DNA from: Janthinobacterium sp. SUN073
Lineage (GTDB): Bacteria > Pseudomonadota > Gammaproteobacteria > Burkholderiales > Burkholderiaceae_D
Assembly (NCBI RefSeq): GCF_030397665.1
Contig: NZ_JAPUBT010000010.1
Location: 124,001-188,000, forward strand
Reading direction: 5' to 3'
DNA length: 64,000 nucleotides
The position numbers and the translations under genes are program-made. This document shows, piece by piece, positions 47,182 through 54,816 of the stretch. Below the pieces are notes generated by a model, which was not told the origin of the DNA, did no database searches, and worked only from the letters and a program-made list of their open reading frames with translations. Position 1 is the stretch's first letter. Every line of letters begins with the position of its first letter.

Positions 47182-47206
47182 CGTTCATCACTTATGGATG
47201 ACTCGC

Positions 47207-47275
47207 ATGTTCGCTCGCCACTTTTTTACCGCTTATTTTTACTTTAGCAATTCCAACCCAAAGGCGGTGGAGTAG
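47207..47275 (+). CDS. Phe/Tyr-rich leader peptide of aroG (22 codons)
   Basis: A short frame ATG...TAG whose residues 2-13 read FARHFFTAYFYF: five Phe and two Tyr in twelve codons, far above expectation, followed by SNSNPKAVE and stop. An in-frame ATG at 47198 would make it 25 codons. A weak GGAT ribosome site lies upstream. It sits between a good promoter and an intrinsic terminator ahead of aroG. By analogy with pheA leader peptides it should sense charged tRNA-Phe and/or tRNA-Tyr by ribosome stalling. Too short for routine gene callers; inferred, not proven. Confidence 0.7.
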   Translation: MFARHFFTAYFYFSNSNPKAVE

Positions 47276-47320
47276 CGGTCGGTTCACGTAGCAGCAAAAA
47301 ACGAGATCCCAGCAAATTCT

Positions 47321-47351
47321 AAAAAACCGCCACTGATGGCGGTTTTTTTTT
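47321..47351 (+). terminator. Attenuator terminator in the aroG leader
   Basis: AAAAAACCGCC, loop ACTGAT, GGCGGTTTTTT: an 11-bp stem with a run of nine T, located 41 nt before aroG in the same orientation. Its 5' arm ACCGCC (47326-47331) can instead pair with GGCGGT at 47263-47268, within the last codons of the leader peptide, giving a mutually exclusive antiterminator. Confidence 0.85.
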
Positions 47352-47391
47352 ACCCAGATGTTTTACCCTTCCTTAAATTTTGGAGAAAATG

Positions 47392-48456
47392 ATGCCCCGC
47401 ACCGATGATTTGCGAATTCGCGAAATGAAGGAATTGACCCCGCCGTCCCACCTGATCCGCGAATTCGCCTGCTCGGAGCAAGCCGAACAGACCGCTGCCA
47501 GCGCCCGTATCGCCCTGCACCGCATCCTGCACGGCCAGGATGACCGCCTGATGGTGGTCATCGGGCCTTGCTCCATCCACGATACCAAGGCGGCGATGGA
47601 ATATGCGCGCCTGCTGGTCAAGGAGCGCGCGCGTTTCGCCGGTGAACTGGAAATCGTCATGCGCGTCTACTTCGAGAAGCCGCGCACCACGGTGGGCTGG
47701 AAGGGCCTGATCAACGACCCGTACATGGACAACAGCTTCCGCATCAATGACGGCTTGCGCATGGCGCGCGAACTGTTGCGCGATATCAATGAGCTGGGCT
47801 TGCCGGCTGGCACGGAATTCCTCGACGTCATCAGCCCGCAATACATCGCCGACCTGATCAGCTGGGGCGCCATCGGCGCGCGCACCACGGAGTCGCAGGT
47901 GCACCGCGAGCTGGCCTCGGGACTGTCCTGTCCCGTCGGCTTCAAGAATGGCACGGACGGCAATGTGAAAATCGCCGTGGAAGCCATCAAGGCCGCCTCG
48001 CAGCCGCACCATTTCCTCTCCGTCACGAAGGGCGGCCACTCGGCCATCGTGTCGACCAACGGCAATGAGGATTGCCACATCATCTTGCGCGGTGGAAAAA
48101 CCCCGAACTATGACGCGGCCAGCGTGGACGAGGCCTGCAAGGCGATCGCCGCGCAGGGCCTGGCAGCGCGCCTGATGATCGACGCCTCGCATGCGAACAG
48201 CTCGAAAAAACCGGAAAACCAGATCCCCGTGTGTGCCGACATCGCCAGCCAGGTGGCCGGCGGCGACAGCCGCATCGTCGGCGTGATGGTGGAATCGCAC
48301 CTGGTGGCAGGGCGCCAGGATTTGATCCCGGGCAAGGAATTGATCTATGGCCAATCCGTCACGGATGGCTGCATCGACTGGAGCGCCAGCGTGGCCGTGC
48401 TGGAAAACCTGGCGCAAGCCGTGAAGCTGCGCCGCCTGCAGGGCGACAAGGAATGA
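47392..48456 (+). CDS. aroG: 3-deoxy-7-phosphoheptulonate synthase (DAHP synthase), class I
   Basis: 354 residues. Catalyses phosphoenolpyruvate + erythrose-4-phosphate to DAHP, the first step of the shikimate pathway. Motifs: VVIGPCSIHD (about 56-65), VYFEKPRTTVGWKGLINDP (PEP/phosphate binding), GARTTESQVHRELASGLSCP, DASHANSSKKPENQ and GVMVESHLVAGRQD. Length matches the E. coli AroF/G/H family. GGAGA lies 5 nt before ATG 47392; ATG 47389 is too close to it. Erythrose-4-phosphate comes from transketolase, also in this window. Expression is probably attenuated through the leader upstream. Confidence 0.96.
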   Translation: MPRTDDLRIREMKELTPPSHLIREFACSEQAEQTAASARIALHRILHGQDDRLMVVIGPCSIHDTKAAMEYARLLVKERARFAGELEIVMRVYFEKPRTTVGWKGLINDPYMDNSFRINDGLRMARELLRDINELGLPAGTEFLDVISPQYIADLISWGAIGARTTESQVHRELASGLSCPVGFKNGTDGNVKIAVEAIKAASQPHHFLSVTKGGHSAIVSTNGNEDCHIILRGGKTPNYDAASVDEACKAIAAQGLAARLMIDASHANSSKKPENQIPVCADIASQVAGGDSRIVGVMVESHLVAGRQDLIPGKELIYGQSVTDGCIDWSASVAVLENLAQAVKLRRLQGDKE

Positions 48457-48480
48457 AATGACGTGGCGTGTAGCATGAAA

Positions 48481-48515
48481 AAAAACCCCGGAAAGCTAAG
48501 CTTTCCGGGGTTTTT
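48481..48515. terminator. Bidirectional terminator between aroG and receptor 4
   Basis: Perfect inverted repeat AAAAACCCCGGAAAGC / GCTTTCCGGGGTTTTT with a 3-nt loop; both strands end in T runs. It serves aroG on the plus strand and receptor 4 on the minus strand. Confidence 0.92.
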
Positions 48516-48546
48516 CAGTTTTTAGCCGGGAGCAGATGCAATCAGC

Positions 48547-51210
48547 TTAGAACTTGTACGTGGCGCGCACGTAGAAGGTACGGCCCAGCGGATCGGCGTA
48601 ACGCGGATCGTAGCCGGACTGGAACGTCGTGTACTGGTTGGTGAACGGTGGATCTTCGTTCAGCAGGTTTTTCACGCCCACGGTCAGTTCCGTGTTCTTG
48701 AAGCCCGAATACATGCCCGACAGCGACCAGATCGAGTATGCCTTGACCTTTTGCTTGAATTCGTCGTCGACGTCGTTCATGTCGTGGTAGCCGCTCATGT
48801 ACTTGTTCGACAAGGTGGCGTTCCACTGAGCCAGGTTCCAGTTCAGCGAAGCATTATGTCTCCAGCGGAACACCGGGCCATTTTCGCCATACACGCCCAC
48901 GTTTTGCACGTATTCGCCGTTGCGCTCGTTCTGGTACTCATATTTCTGCACCCAGGTGCCGTCGAAGGCAAAGGTGACATTGCCATACTGGCTGCGTGGC
49001 AATCTCCAGTTCAAGCCCAGATCGACACCCGCAGTATGCATTTCGCCCAGGTTTTCCAGCGGGGACAGCACATAATCGAGCGCGTTGCCATTGGCCGAGT
49101 ATACGAAGTTGTTCTGGTACTTATCGTATTTGTCGAACAGGGTTTGTTCAGCCACCCGGTCGATCTTGTCGCGCAGCTTGATCTGGAAGTAGTCGAGCGA
49201 GACGGTCAGCGATTTCGTTGGCTCGAGCACGATACCGGCGCTGAAGGTCTTCGATTTTTCCGGCTTGATTTCCGGATTGCCGCCCGAGCGGATGTATTGC
49301 TGCGTGCTGCAAGCCGAATTTTCATTCGCGCCAGGGATGGCTACGCCGCCTGGGCACAGACGTGGATCGCTGTACTTGCCGGCCGTAAAGGTCTTGCTCA
49401 TCGGACCATGCAGGTCATACAGGGTTGGAGCGCGGAAGCCCGTGTTGTACGAGCTGCGGAACAGGATCTGGTTGGTCGGCTGCCAGCGTACACCGACTTT
49501 TGGATTGAAGCTGCCACCGACATCGTTGTAATGGTCGTAACGGGCTGCCAGCGACAGTTCGAGATTTTTCACGACAGGGATGCTCAGTTCCGTAAAGATG
49601 GCGGCAATATTACGGCTGCCCGACTGGTCCTTGGCTTCGGCATAGCCGGAGCTCGACGCTTGCGAAGCGAGCGCCGTGTTGATGTCGTATTCCGCCTTTT
49701 CATTGCGGAATTCGGTACCGACGGCAAAGCCGACGGCGCCCGCTGGCAGGTTGTAGATTTCACGGCTGATCTTGGCGTCGACCGCGGTGCTGGTCATCTT
49801 GGCGCTCAGGTACTCACCTTGCAACAAGGACTTTTTCAGGTAATCCAGGCCGGCGGCGCTTTGCTGGCCGAACGGATTGAGCACGCCACTGGCCACGCCG
49901 TCGATCATGCGCTGGTCGCCCAGGTAGCCGTTGACGAAGGCGCTGGTGGCTTTGCTCACGGAGTAGCTCAGACCGACGTTGTAGTCCCAGCCGGCAACGA
50001 TGCCTTCGGACGCGGCAACCAGGCGGTCCGAGGTGCTGGTGTCGAAGCCGATGCGCTGGCCCATGTCCATCGGACGCCAGCTCAGGTCGAGGTTTTCACC
50101 TGCCAGGCCAGGAACGGCAGGTACACCGGCGCTGCCGCCCGGATAGTATGGCGAATTTTTGTCCATGATCAGGCCGATGCGCGTCAAGGTCGGCGGCGTG
50201 ATGCGCGACTCATTGGTGCTGCGTGCGTGCAGGTATTCGAGGGTGGCCAGGTGATCCTGGTTGATCTTGAAGCTGGCCTTGCCCAGGAACGATTCCTGGT
50301 TGGTCTTCGGAATGTCCTGGATGTACGGCGCGGCGTCAAACGCGCAGGTCGGACGGCCACTCGGATTCGGACGCAGGTTTTCGCCCACGCAGCCACCGGC
50401 AAACGCCGGGTTGCCGGAGAATACTTGATCCGGATCTTTATTGATCGTGGTGAAGTTGGCGATCGGCGTCGTGCTGCTGAGGTTATTCACGCCCTTGTTC
50501 GGCACATAGCCGTTGGCCGAGAAAGCGCGGTCGCTGGCGTTCAGCGCCGACTGGCGGTGCACGTCAACGACGCCGAAGACGTTGAAGCCATCCTTGTTCA
50601 GATCGCCATAGCCGGCGGACAGGTTCAGGCGCGACTCGTCGCCGCCACCCGATTTTTGTGGCTCGTAGTGTTCCACGGTCACGGAACCGCCCTTGACCGA
50701 GCGCTTGGTGATGAAGTTGATGACGCCGCCGATGGCGTCGGTACCGTAGATGGCGGACGCGCCGTCGCGCAGCACTTCCACTCTTTCCAGGGCCGAGACG
50801 GGAATGATATTCAGGTCGACGGACGAGCCGTTGAACGGATGGCTGGCGATGCGCCGGCCATTCAGCAGCACCAGGGTCTTGTCGCCGCCGATGCCGCGCA
50901 GGTCGGCGACGGATTGGCCGCCCGTGCCTGCACCCACCGATTGGCTGCTGCCCTGGGTACTTTGATTCATGGAAATGGTGGACAGGACTTCCTGTGCCGT
51001 CGTCAAGCCTTGCTTGGCAAAGTCGCTGGCTTTGATCGACGTGATCGGCAACGCCGTTTCAGACGACAAGCGCTTGATGCTCGAACCGGTGACTTCCACG
51101 CGCTGCATGGTGCCATCTGTTGTTTCTTGCGCATACGCGGTGTGCATGCTCAGGGCCATGCCGCCTGCAAACATCAGGCGCAGCGACCGCGATATTACAT
51201 TTTCTATCAT
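48547..51210 (-). CDS. TonB-dependent outer-membrane receptor 4
   Basis: 887 residues. Signal peptide (LRLMFAGGMALSMHTAYA|QET), plug with QRVEVTGSSIKRLSSETALP, FAKQGLTTAQEVLSTISMNQ, LVLLNGRRIASHPFNGSS and ERVEVLRDGASAIYGTDAIG. Barrel with Cys pair LCPGG...ACSTQ and C-terminus FYVRATYKF. AAGGAA precedes the ATG. Clearly paralogous to receptor 5 immediately upstream on the same strand, with shared plug motifs, Cys pair and C-terminal DPLGR motif. It lies near a peptide ABC operon; substrate unknown. Confidence 0.93.
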   Translation of the reverse strand: MIENVISRSLRLMFAGGMALSMHTAYAQETTDGTMQRVEVTGSSIKRLSSETALPITSIKASDFAKQGLTTAQEVLSTISMNQSTQGSSQSVGAGTGGQSVADLRGIGGDKTLVLLNGRRIASHPFNGSSVDLNIIPVSALERVEVLRDGASAIYGTDAIGGVINFITKRSVKGGSVTVEHYEPQKSGGGDESRLNLSAGYGDLNKDGFNVFGVVDVHRQSALNASDRAFSANGYVPNKGVNNLSSTTPIANFTTINKDPDQVFSGNPAFAGGCVGENLRPNPSGRPTCAFDAAPYIQDIPKTNQESFLGKASFKINQDHLATLEYLHARSTNESRITPPTLTRIGLIMDKNSPYYPGGSAGVPAVPGLAGENLDLSWRPMDMGQRIGFDTSTSDRLVAASEGIVAGWDYNVGLSYSVSKATSAFVNGYLGDQRMIDGVASGVLNPFGQQSAAGLDYLKKSLLQGEYLSAKMTSTAVDAKISREIYNLPAGAVGFAVGTEFRNEKAEYDINTALASQASSSGYAEAKDQSGSRNIAAIFTELSIPVVKNLELSLAARYDHYNDVGGSFNPKVGVRWQPTNQILFRSSYNTGFRAPTLYDLHGPMSKTFTAGKYSDPRLCPGGVAIPGANENSACSTQQYIRSGGNPEIKPEKSKTFSAGIVLEPTKSLTVSLDYFQIKLRDKIDRVAEQTLFDKYDKYQNNFVYSANGNALDYVLSPLENLGEMHTAGVDLGLNWRLPRSQYGNVTFAFDGTWVQKYEYQNERNGEYVQNVGVYGENGPVFRWRHNASLNWNLAQWNATLSNKYMSGYHDMNDVDDEFKQKVKAYSIWSLSGMYSGFKNTELTVGVKNLLNEDPPFTNQYTTFQSGYDPRYADPLGRTFYVRATYKF

Positions 51211-51568
51211 TTCTGAAATTCCTTGTTATTGTGATAAAGGCGGCAATTATTTTGAAATAACTTGTTGCTTACCAACAATTTATTTGCCTTTTTGAAAATC
51301 CACCAATGAAAATTCTGTAAATTTTCTGGGCCCTCATCAAAGCATTCATGATTCAGATTGTCAATTTCGTGCGGACTTTTTGGATGAAATGCAACATATT
51401 CCTGTTTTTTTCATAATCCTTCAGTAATAAAATATCGTGAACCCTTGTCAGCCGTGCTCAGATGGGTAAAATAAAACGGCGCACATCATCGCTGACGGCG
51501 CCGCTTTTCTGTTGCTGGCACGCTGTTGCCAGCGCTGCCTGTTTTATCTATCGACCTGAAAATTTCCC
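51211..51568. other. Intergenic region between tandem receptors 4 and 5
   Basis: 358 nt. It contains the receptor 5 terminator (listed) and, nearer receptor 4, AT-rich DNA that presumably holds its promoter; no single best site was chosen. No coding frame is supported. Confidence 0.6.
51468..51503 (-). terminator. Putative intrinsic terminator after receptor 5
   Basis: CGGCGC (51477-51482) and GCGCCG (51498-51503) form a stem; on the minus strand it is followed by TTTTATTTTA. It suggests receptors 4 and 5 are separate transcripts. Confidence 0.6.
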
Positions 51569-54238
51569 TTAAAACGTATAGCTTCCGCGCAGGTAATACG
51601 CGCGCCCGATCGGATCCGTATAGCGCGGGTCATAGCCTTTCTGAAACAGGGTGCCCTGGTTCGAGAACGGTGGTTCCTTGTCGAACAGGTTCTTCACGCC
51701 TGCCGTCAGCAGCAAGCCTTTCCACACGTAGCTGCCCGACACGTTCAGCAGGCTGTAGGACGGCACATCGTGGCGGTATTGCGGGTCGACCTGGTTTTGG
51801 TCCGTGTAGCCGGACTTGAACGATTGCGACACGGTGGCGCCCCAGTTGCCCTTGCGCCAGTTCAGCGCGGCCGTGTGTTTCCAGCGGAACACGGGATTGT
51901 TGTCCGCATAGCGGCCCACGTTGGCGATGAAGGCGCCGTCGCGCTCGTTCTGGTAGTCATACTTGTGGGTCCAGGTGCCGTCCACCGACACGCTGAAATC
52001 GCCATAGGCCCCGCGTCCCAGGCGCGCATTCAGGCTGACGTCGATGCCGTCGGTTTTCACTTCACCGAGGTTGTCGTTCAGGTCGAGAATGGCGAAAGGC
52101 GAGCCGTCGGGATTGCGCAGGAACAAGGCCTTGTATTTCTCGTAGTTGCCATAGATGGATTGTTCTGGCAGCGAGGAAATCTTGTCTTTCAGGTGGATGT
52201 TCCAGTAGTCGATGGCAACCGTGACTTCCTTGACCGGTTCGAGCACCAGGCCGAAGGCGAAGGTGGTGGATTTTTCCGGTTTCAGCTTTTCATTGCCGCC
52301 TTGCAGCTTGAATTGCTGCAAATCGCAATCGCGCAGGGGATTGGCGCCCGGCTGCGGCACGCCGCCCGGGCACAGAATCGGGTCGTCGTAGGAATCGTTG
52401 GTATCGTTCTTCGACGGCGGCGCGTTCTTTTCAAACAAGGTCGGTGCGCGGAAGCCCGTGCTGGCCGAACCGCGCAGCACCAGCGCACTGCTGGCCTGGT
52501 AGCGCAGGGCCAGCTTGGGATTGGTGGTGCTGCCCACGTCGCTGTAATGGTCGAAGCGGGCCGCCAGTTGTACTTCCAGGTCCTTGATCAGCGGCAAGTT
52601 GACTTCGCCGAAGACGGCCTGGATGGTGCGCGAACCGCTTTTCGACAGCGAACCGGACAGGCCGGAACTGGTGGCCTGGCTGGCGATATCCCGGTTGACA
52701 TTGAAGTCGGCTTTTTCACGCCGCAGTTCACCGCCGAGAGCGATGGCCAGCGGGCCGCCGGCCAGTTGCATCAGTTCGCGGCTGCCCTTGATGTCGAAGC
52801 CCGTGGTGGTGACCTTGGCATTTTGTACCTCGCCGCGCAGGGCGGTGCTGTCCAGGTAAGTCTTGCCGGCCGCATCCTGCATGCCAAACGGATTCAGGAT
52901 GCCATTGAGCACGCCAGCGGCAAAACCTGCATCCTGCACGTAGCCGCCCGTGAATTTCTCGGACGACTTGCTGATCGCATGGCTCAGGCCCGTTTTGTAG
53001 TCCCAGCCAGCCAGCTCGCCTTCGAGGGCCAGCACCAGGCGGTCCGCCTTGCCGGTGGAATCGATCTGCCGCTGACCCGCTTCCACGGGGCGCCAGTTGA
53101 CGCTCAGTGGCTGTCCCGACAGCCCCGGCTGGGCCGGCACGCCGCCCGCATTGCCCGGGTAGTATTTGCTGCTGATGGGCAGGATCAAGCCCGTTTGCGG
53201 CGGTGCCGCCGTGCGCGCCTTCACCTTGTTTTCTGAATGCAGATATTCCACGGTGGCCAGGTGGCCGCCGCCCAGCTTGAAGGCGCCCTTGCCGAAGAAG
53301 GCCACCTGCTCCTGTGCCGGCAGGTCGTCGATCTGCCGCGTGTAGTCCTGGCGGCAGGTGCCGTTGGCAGCCGCCACGGACAGGGGCGGGTTGCAGCCCG
53401 TGGCCGCATACGGATTGCCGGCCAGGCCCTTGCCGCCGTTGGCTGCGGCATCGAAGTAGTTGCCGGGGAAAGTGGTGCCGCTGGTGAGCGACAGGCCGCG
53501 CTCGGGAATGATGCCCGTTGCCGAGAAGGCGCGGTCTTGCGAAGTCAGCACATTTTGCTTGTGGTAATCGACCACACCGAAAATATTGTAGCCGTCCGTA
53601 TCGAGCTTGCCGAAGCCCGTCGACAGGTTGATGCGGTGCTCGCCCGCGCCCTTGTGTTCGGGCGCGACGACCTCGGCGGTGATATTCGTGACGTTGACGG
53701 AGCGCTTGGTGATGAAGTTGATGACGCCGCCGATGGCGTCCGTGCCGTAGATGGCCGAGGCGCCGTCGCGCAGTACTTCGACGCGCTCCAGCGCGGCGAT
53801 GGGAATGATGTTCAGGTCGACGCTGGCGCCGTCATACGGATGGTTGGCGATGCGCCGGCCATTGAGCAGCACCAGGGTCTTGTCGCCGCCCAGGCCGCGC
53901 AAGTCGGCGCTGGCCTGGCCGCCCGTGGGCAGGCCGCTGGTATTGCCGCCGACGGCATTGCCGCTACCCATGCTGGAGGAATTCGAGGGGATCTTGCTGA
54001 GCACTTCCTGGGCCGTCGTCAAGCCTTGTTTGGCGAAATCTTCGGCCTTGAAGATGGAGAGAGGGGTGGCTGTTTCCGAAACCAGCCGCTTGATGGACGA
54101 ACCGGTGACTTCTACGCGCTGCATGCCGGCCGTTTCACCGGTTTCCTGGGCCAGTGCCGGCTGGCTGAGGATGCCGGCTGCGAGGCCGCCGGCGCAGATC
54201 AAACGGATGGAGCGGGACAGGCATATTTCTCTAATCAT
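51569..54238 (-). CDS. TonB-dependent outer-membrane receptor 5
   Basis: 889 residues. Signal peptide (LICAGGLAAGILSQPALA|QET), plug with QRVEVTGSSIKRLVSETATP, FAKQGLTTAQEVLSKIPSNS, LVLLNGRRIANHPYDGAS and ERVEVLRDGASAIYGTDAIG. Cys pair LCPGG...DCDLQ and C-terminus YYLRGSYTF. ATG 54238 is used because AGGAG lies 8 nt upstream; the TTG at 54244 is too close to it. Tandem paralogue of receptor 4. Divergent from the peptide ABC operon 578 nt away, which makes peptides a reasonable but unproven substrate. Confidence 0.93.
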   Translation of the reverse strand: MIREICLSRSIRLICAGGLAAGILSQPALAQETGETAGMQRVEVTGSSIKRLVSETATPLSIFKAEDFAKQGLTTAQEVLSKIPSNSSSMGSGNAVGGNTSGLPTGGQASADLRGLGGDKTLVLLNGRRIANHPYDGASVDLNIIPIAALERVEVLRDGASAIYGTDAIGGVINFITKRSVNVTNITAEVVAPEHKGAGEHRINLSTGFGKLDTDGYNIFGVVDYHKQNVLTSQDRAFSATGIIPERGLSLTSGTTFPGNYFDAAANGGKGLAGNPYAATGCNPPLSVAAANGTCRQDYTRQIDDLPAQEQVAFFGKGAFKLGGGHLATVEYLHSENKVKARTAAPPQTGLILPISSKYYPGNAGGVPAQPGLSGQPLSVNWRPVEAGQRQIDSTGKADRLVLALEGELAGWDYKTGLSHAISKSSEKFTGGYVQDAGFAAGVLNGILNPFGMQDAAGKTYLDSTALRGEVQNAKVTTTGFDIKGSRELMQLAGGPLAIALGGELRREKADFNVNRDIASQATSSGLSGSLSKSGSRTIQAVFGEVNLPLIKDLEVQLAARFDHYSDVGSTTNPKLALRYQASSALVLRGSASTGFRAPTLFEKNAPPSKNDTNDSYDDPILCPGGVPQPGANPLRDCDLQQFKLQGGNEKLKPEKSTTFAFGLVLEPVKEVTVAIDYWNIHLKDKISSLPEQSIYGNYEKYKALFLRNPDGSPFAILDLNDNLGEVKTDGIDVSLNARLGRGAYGDFSVSVDGTWTHKYDYQNERDGAFIANVGRYADNNPVFRWKHTAALNWRKGNWGATVSQSFKSGYTDQNQVDPQYRHDVPSYSLLNVSGSYVWKGLLLTAGVKNLFDKEPPFSNQGTLFQKGYDPRYTDPIGRAYYLRGSYTF

Positions 54239-54816
54239 GTTCAAGACTCCTGATAAAGCGGTTGGCTAAAAGGGCAAGAACGGCCGCGCCGGTAAGCACG
54301 TCCGAGAATATTGAAAGGTGAAATGATTTATCTCTTTTCAATTGATTGAATGTAATGATTAACAAAACTCTTTGTCAACAGGGTGTTGTACTTTGTGTTT
54401 TTAAACAACGGCTTCCATTCAGTGATAATGATCTAAAACAAAGTGTCTTCGTTTGGTGATGTATTTTCCAGCCGAAACTGTTTTTTGCTGCGTAGCGTGC
54501 GCCCCGGCACCGAATGCTGTACTGCAGCGTAGATGTCCGGCCGGTCTTTTTCTTGCCGATGAAAATAGGGTGTGGTGCAATGCAGCAAAATCGGACGGGC
54601 AGCGGGTCAGGAGTGGCGGCCCCTGCATTTCTCTTTGTCGGCGAGGGGGAAACTGCGTTATCGTTACGCGTTTTTCAGGCAGTCGAGAAGGCTGCGAACA
54701 AGGCACAGATCTTGCGAGGATGGACTGGTTTTGGTGGTGGAATCCTGTATCCCAGGGGGAAGCCAGTACAAGCGCACCAATACGGTGCGACAGATAATCG
54801 AGATGAAGGGTATTAC
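54239..54816. other. Divergent control region of receptor 5 and the peptide ABC operon
   Basis: 578 nt, AT-rich beside receptor 5 (54300-54420). An open frame reaching back to 54514 in phase with the binding-protein gene lacks a signal peptide and is probably not translated. No operator or promoter could be assigned with confidence. Confidence 0.55.

Noticed and set aside
48751-51216. An 821-codon open frame opposite receptor 4
   Set aside because: Same reason: antisense shadow of a strongly supported receptor gene with no family features.
54514-54816. An N-terminal extension of the peptide-binding protein
   Set aside because: It would bury the signal peptide 100 residues inside; ATG 54817 has a ribosome site and starts the signal peptide directly.
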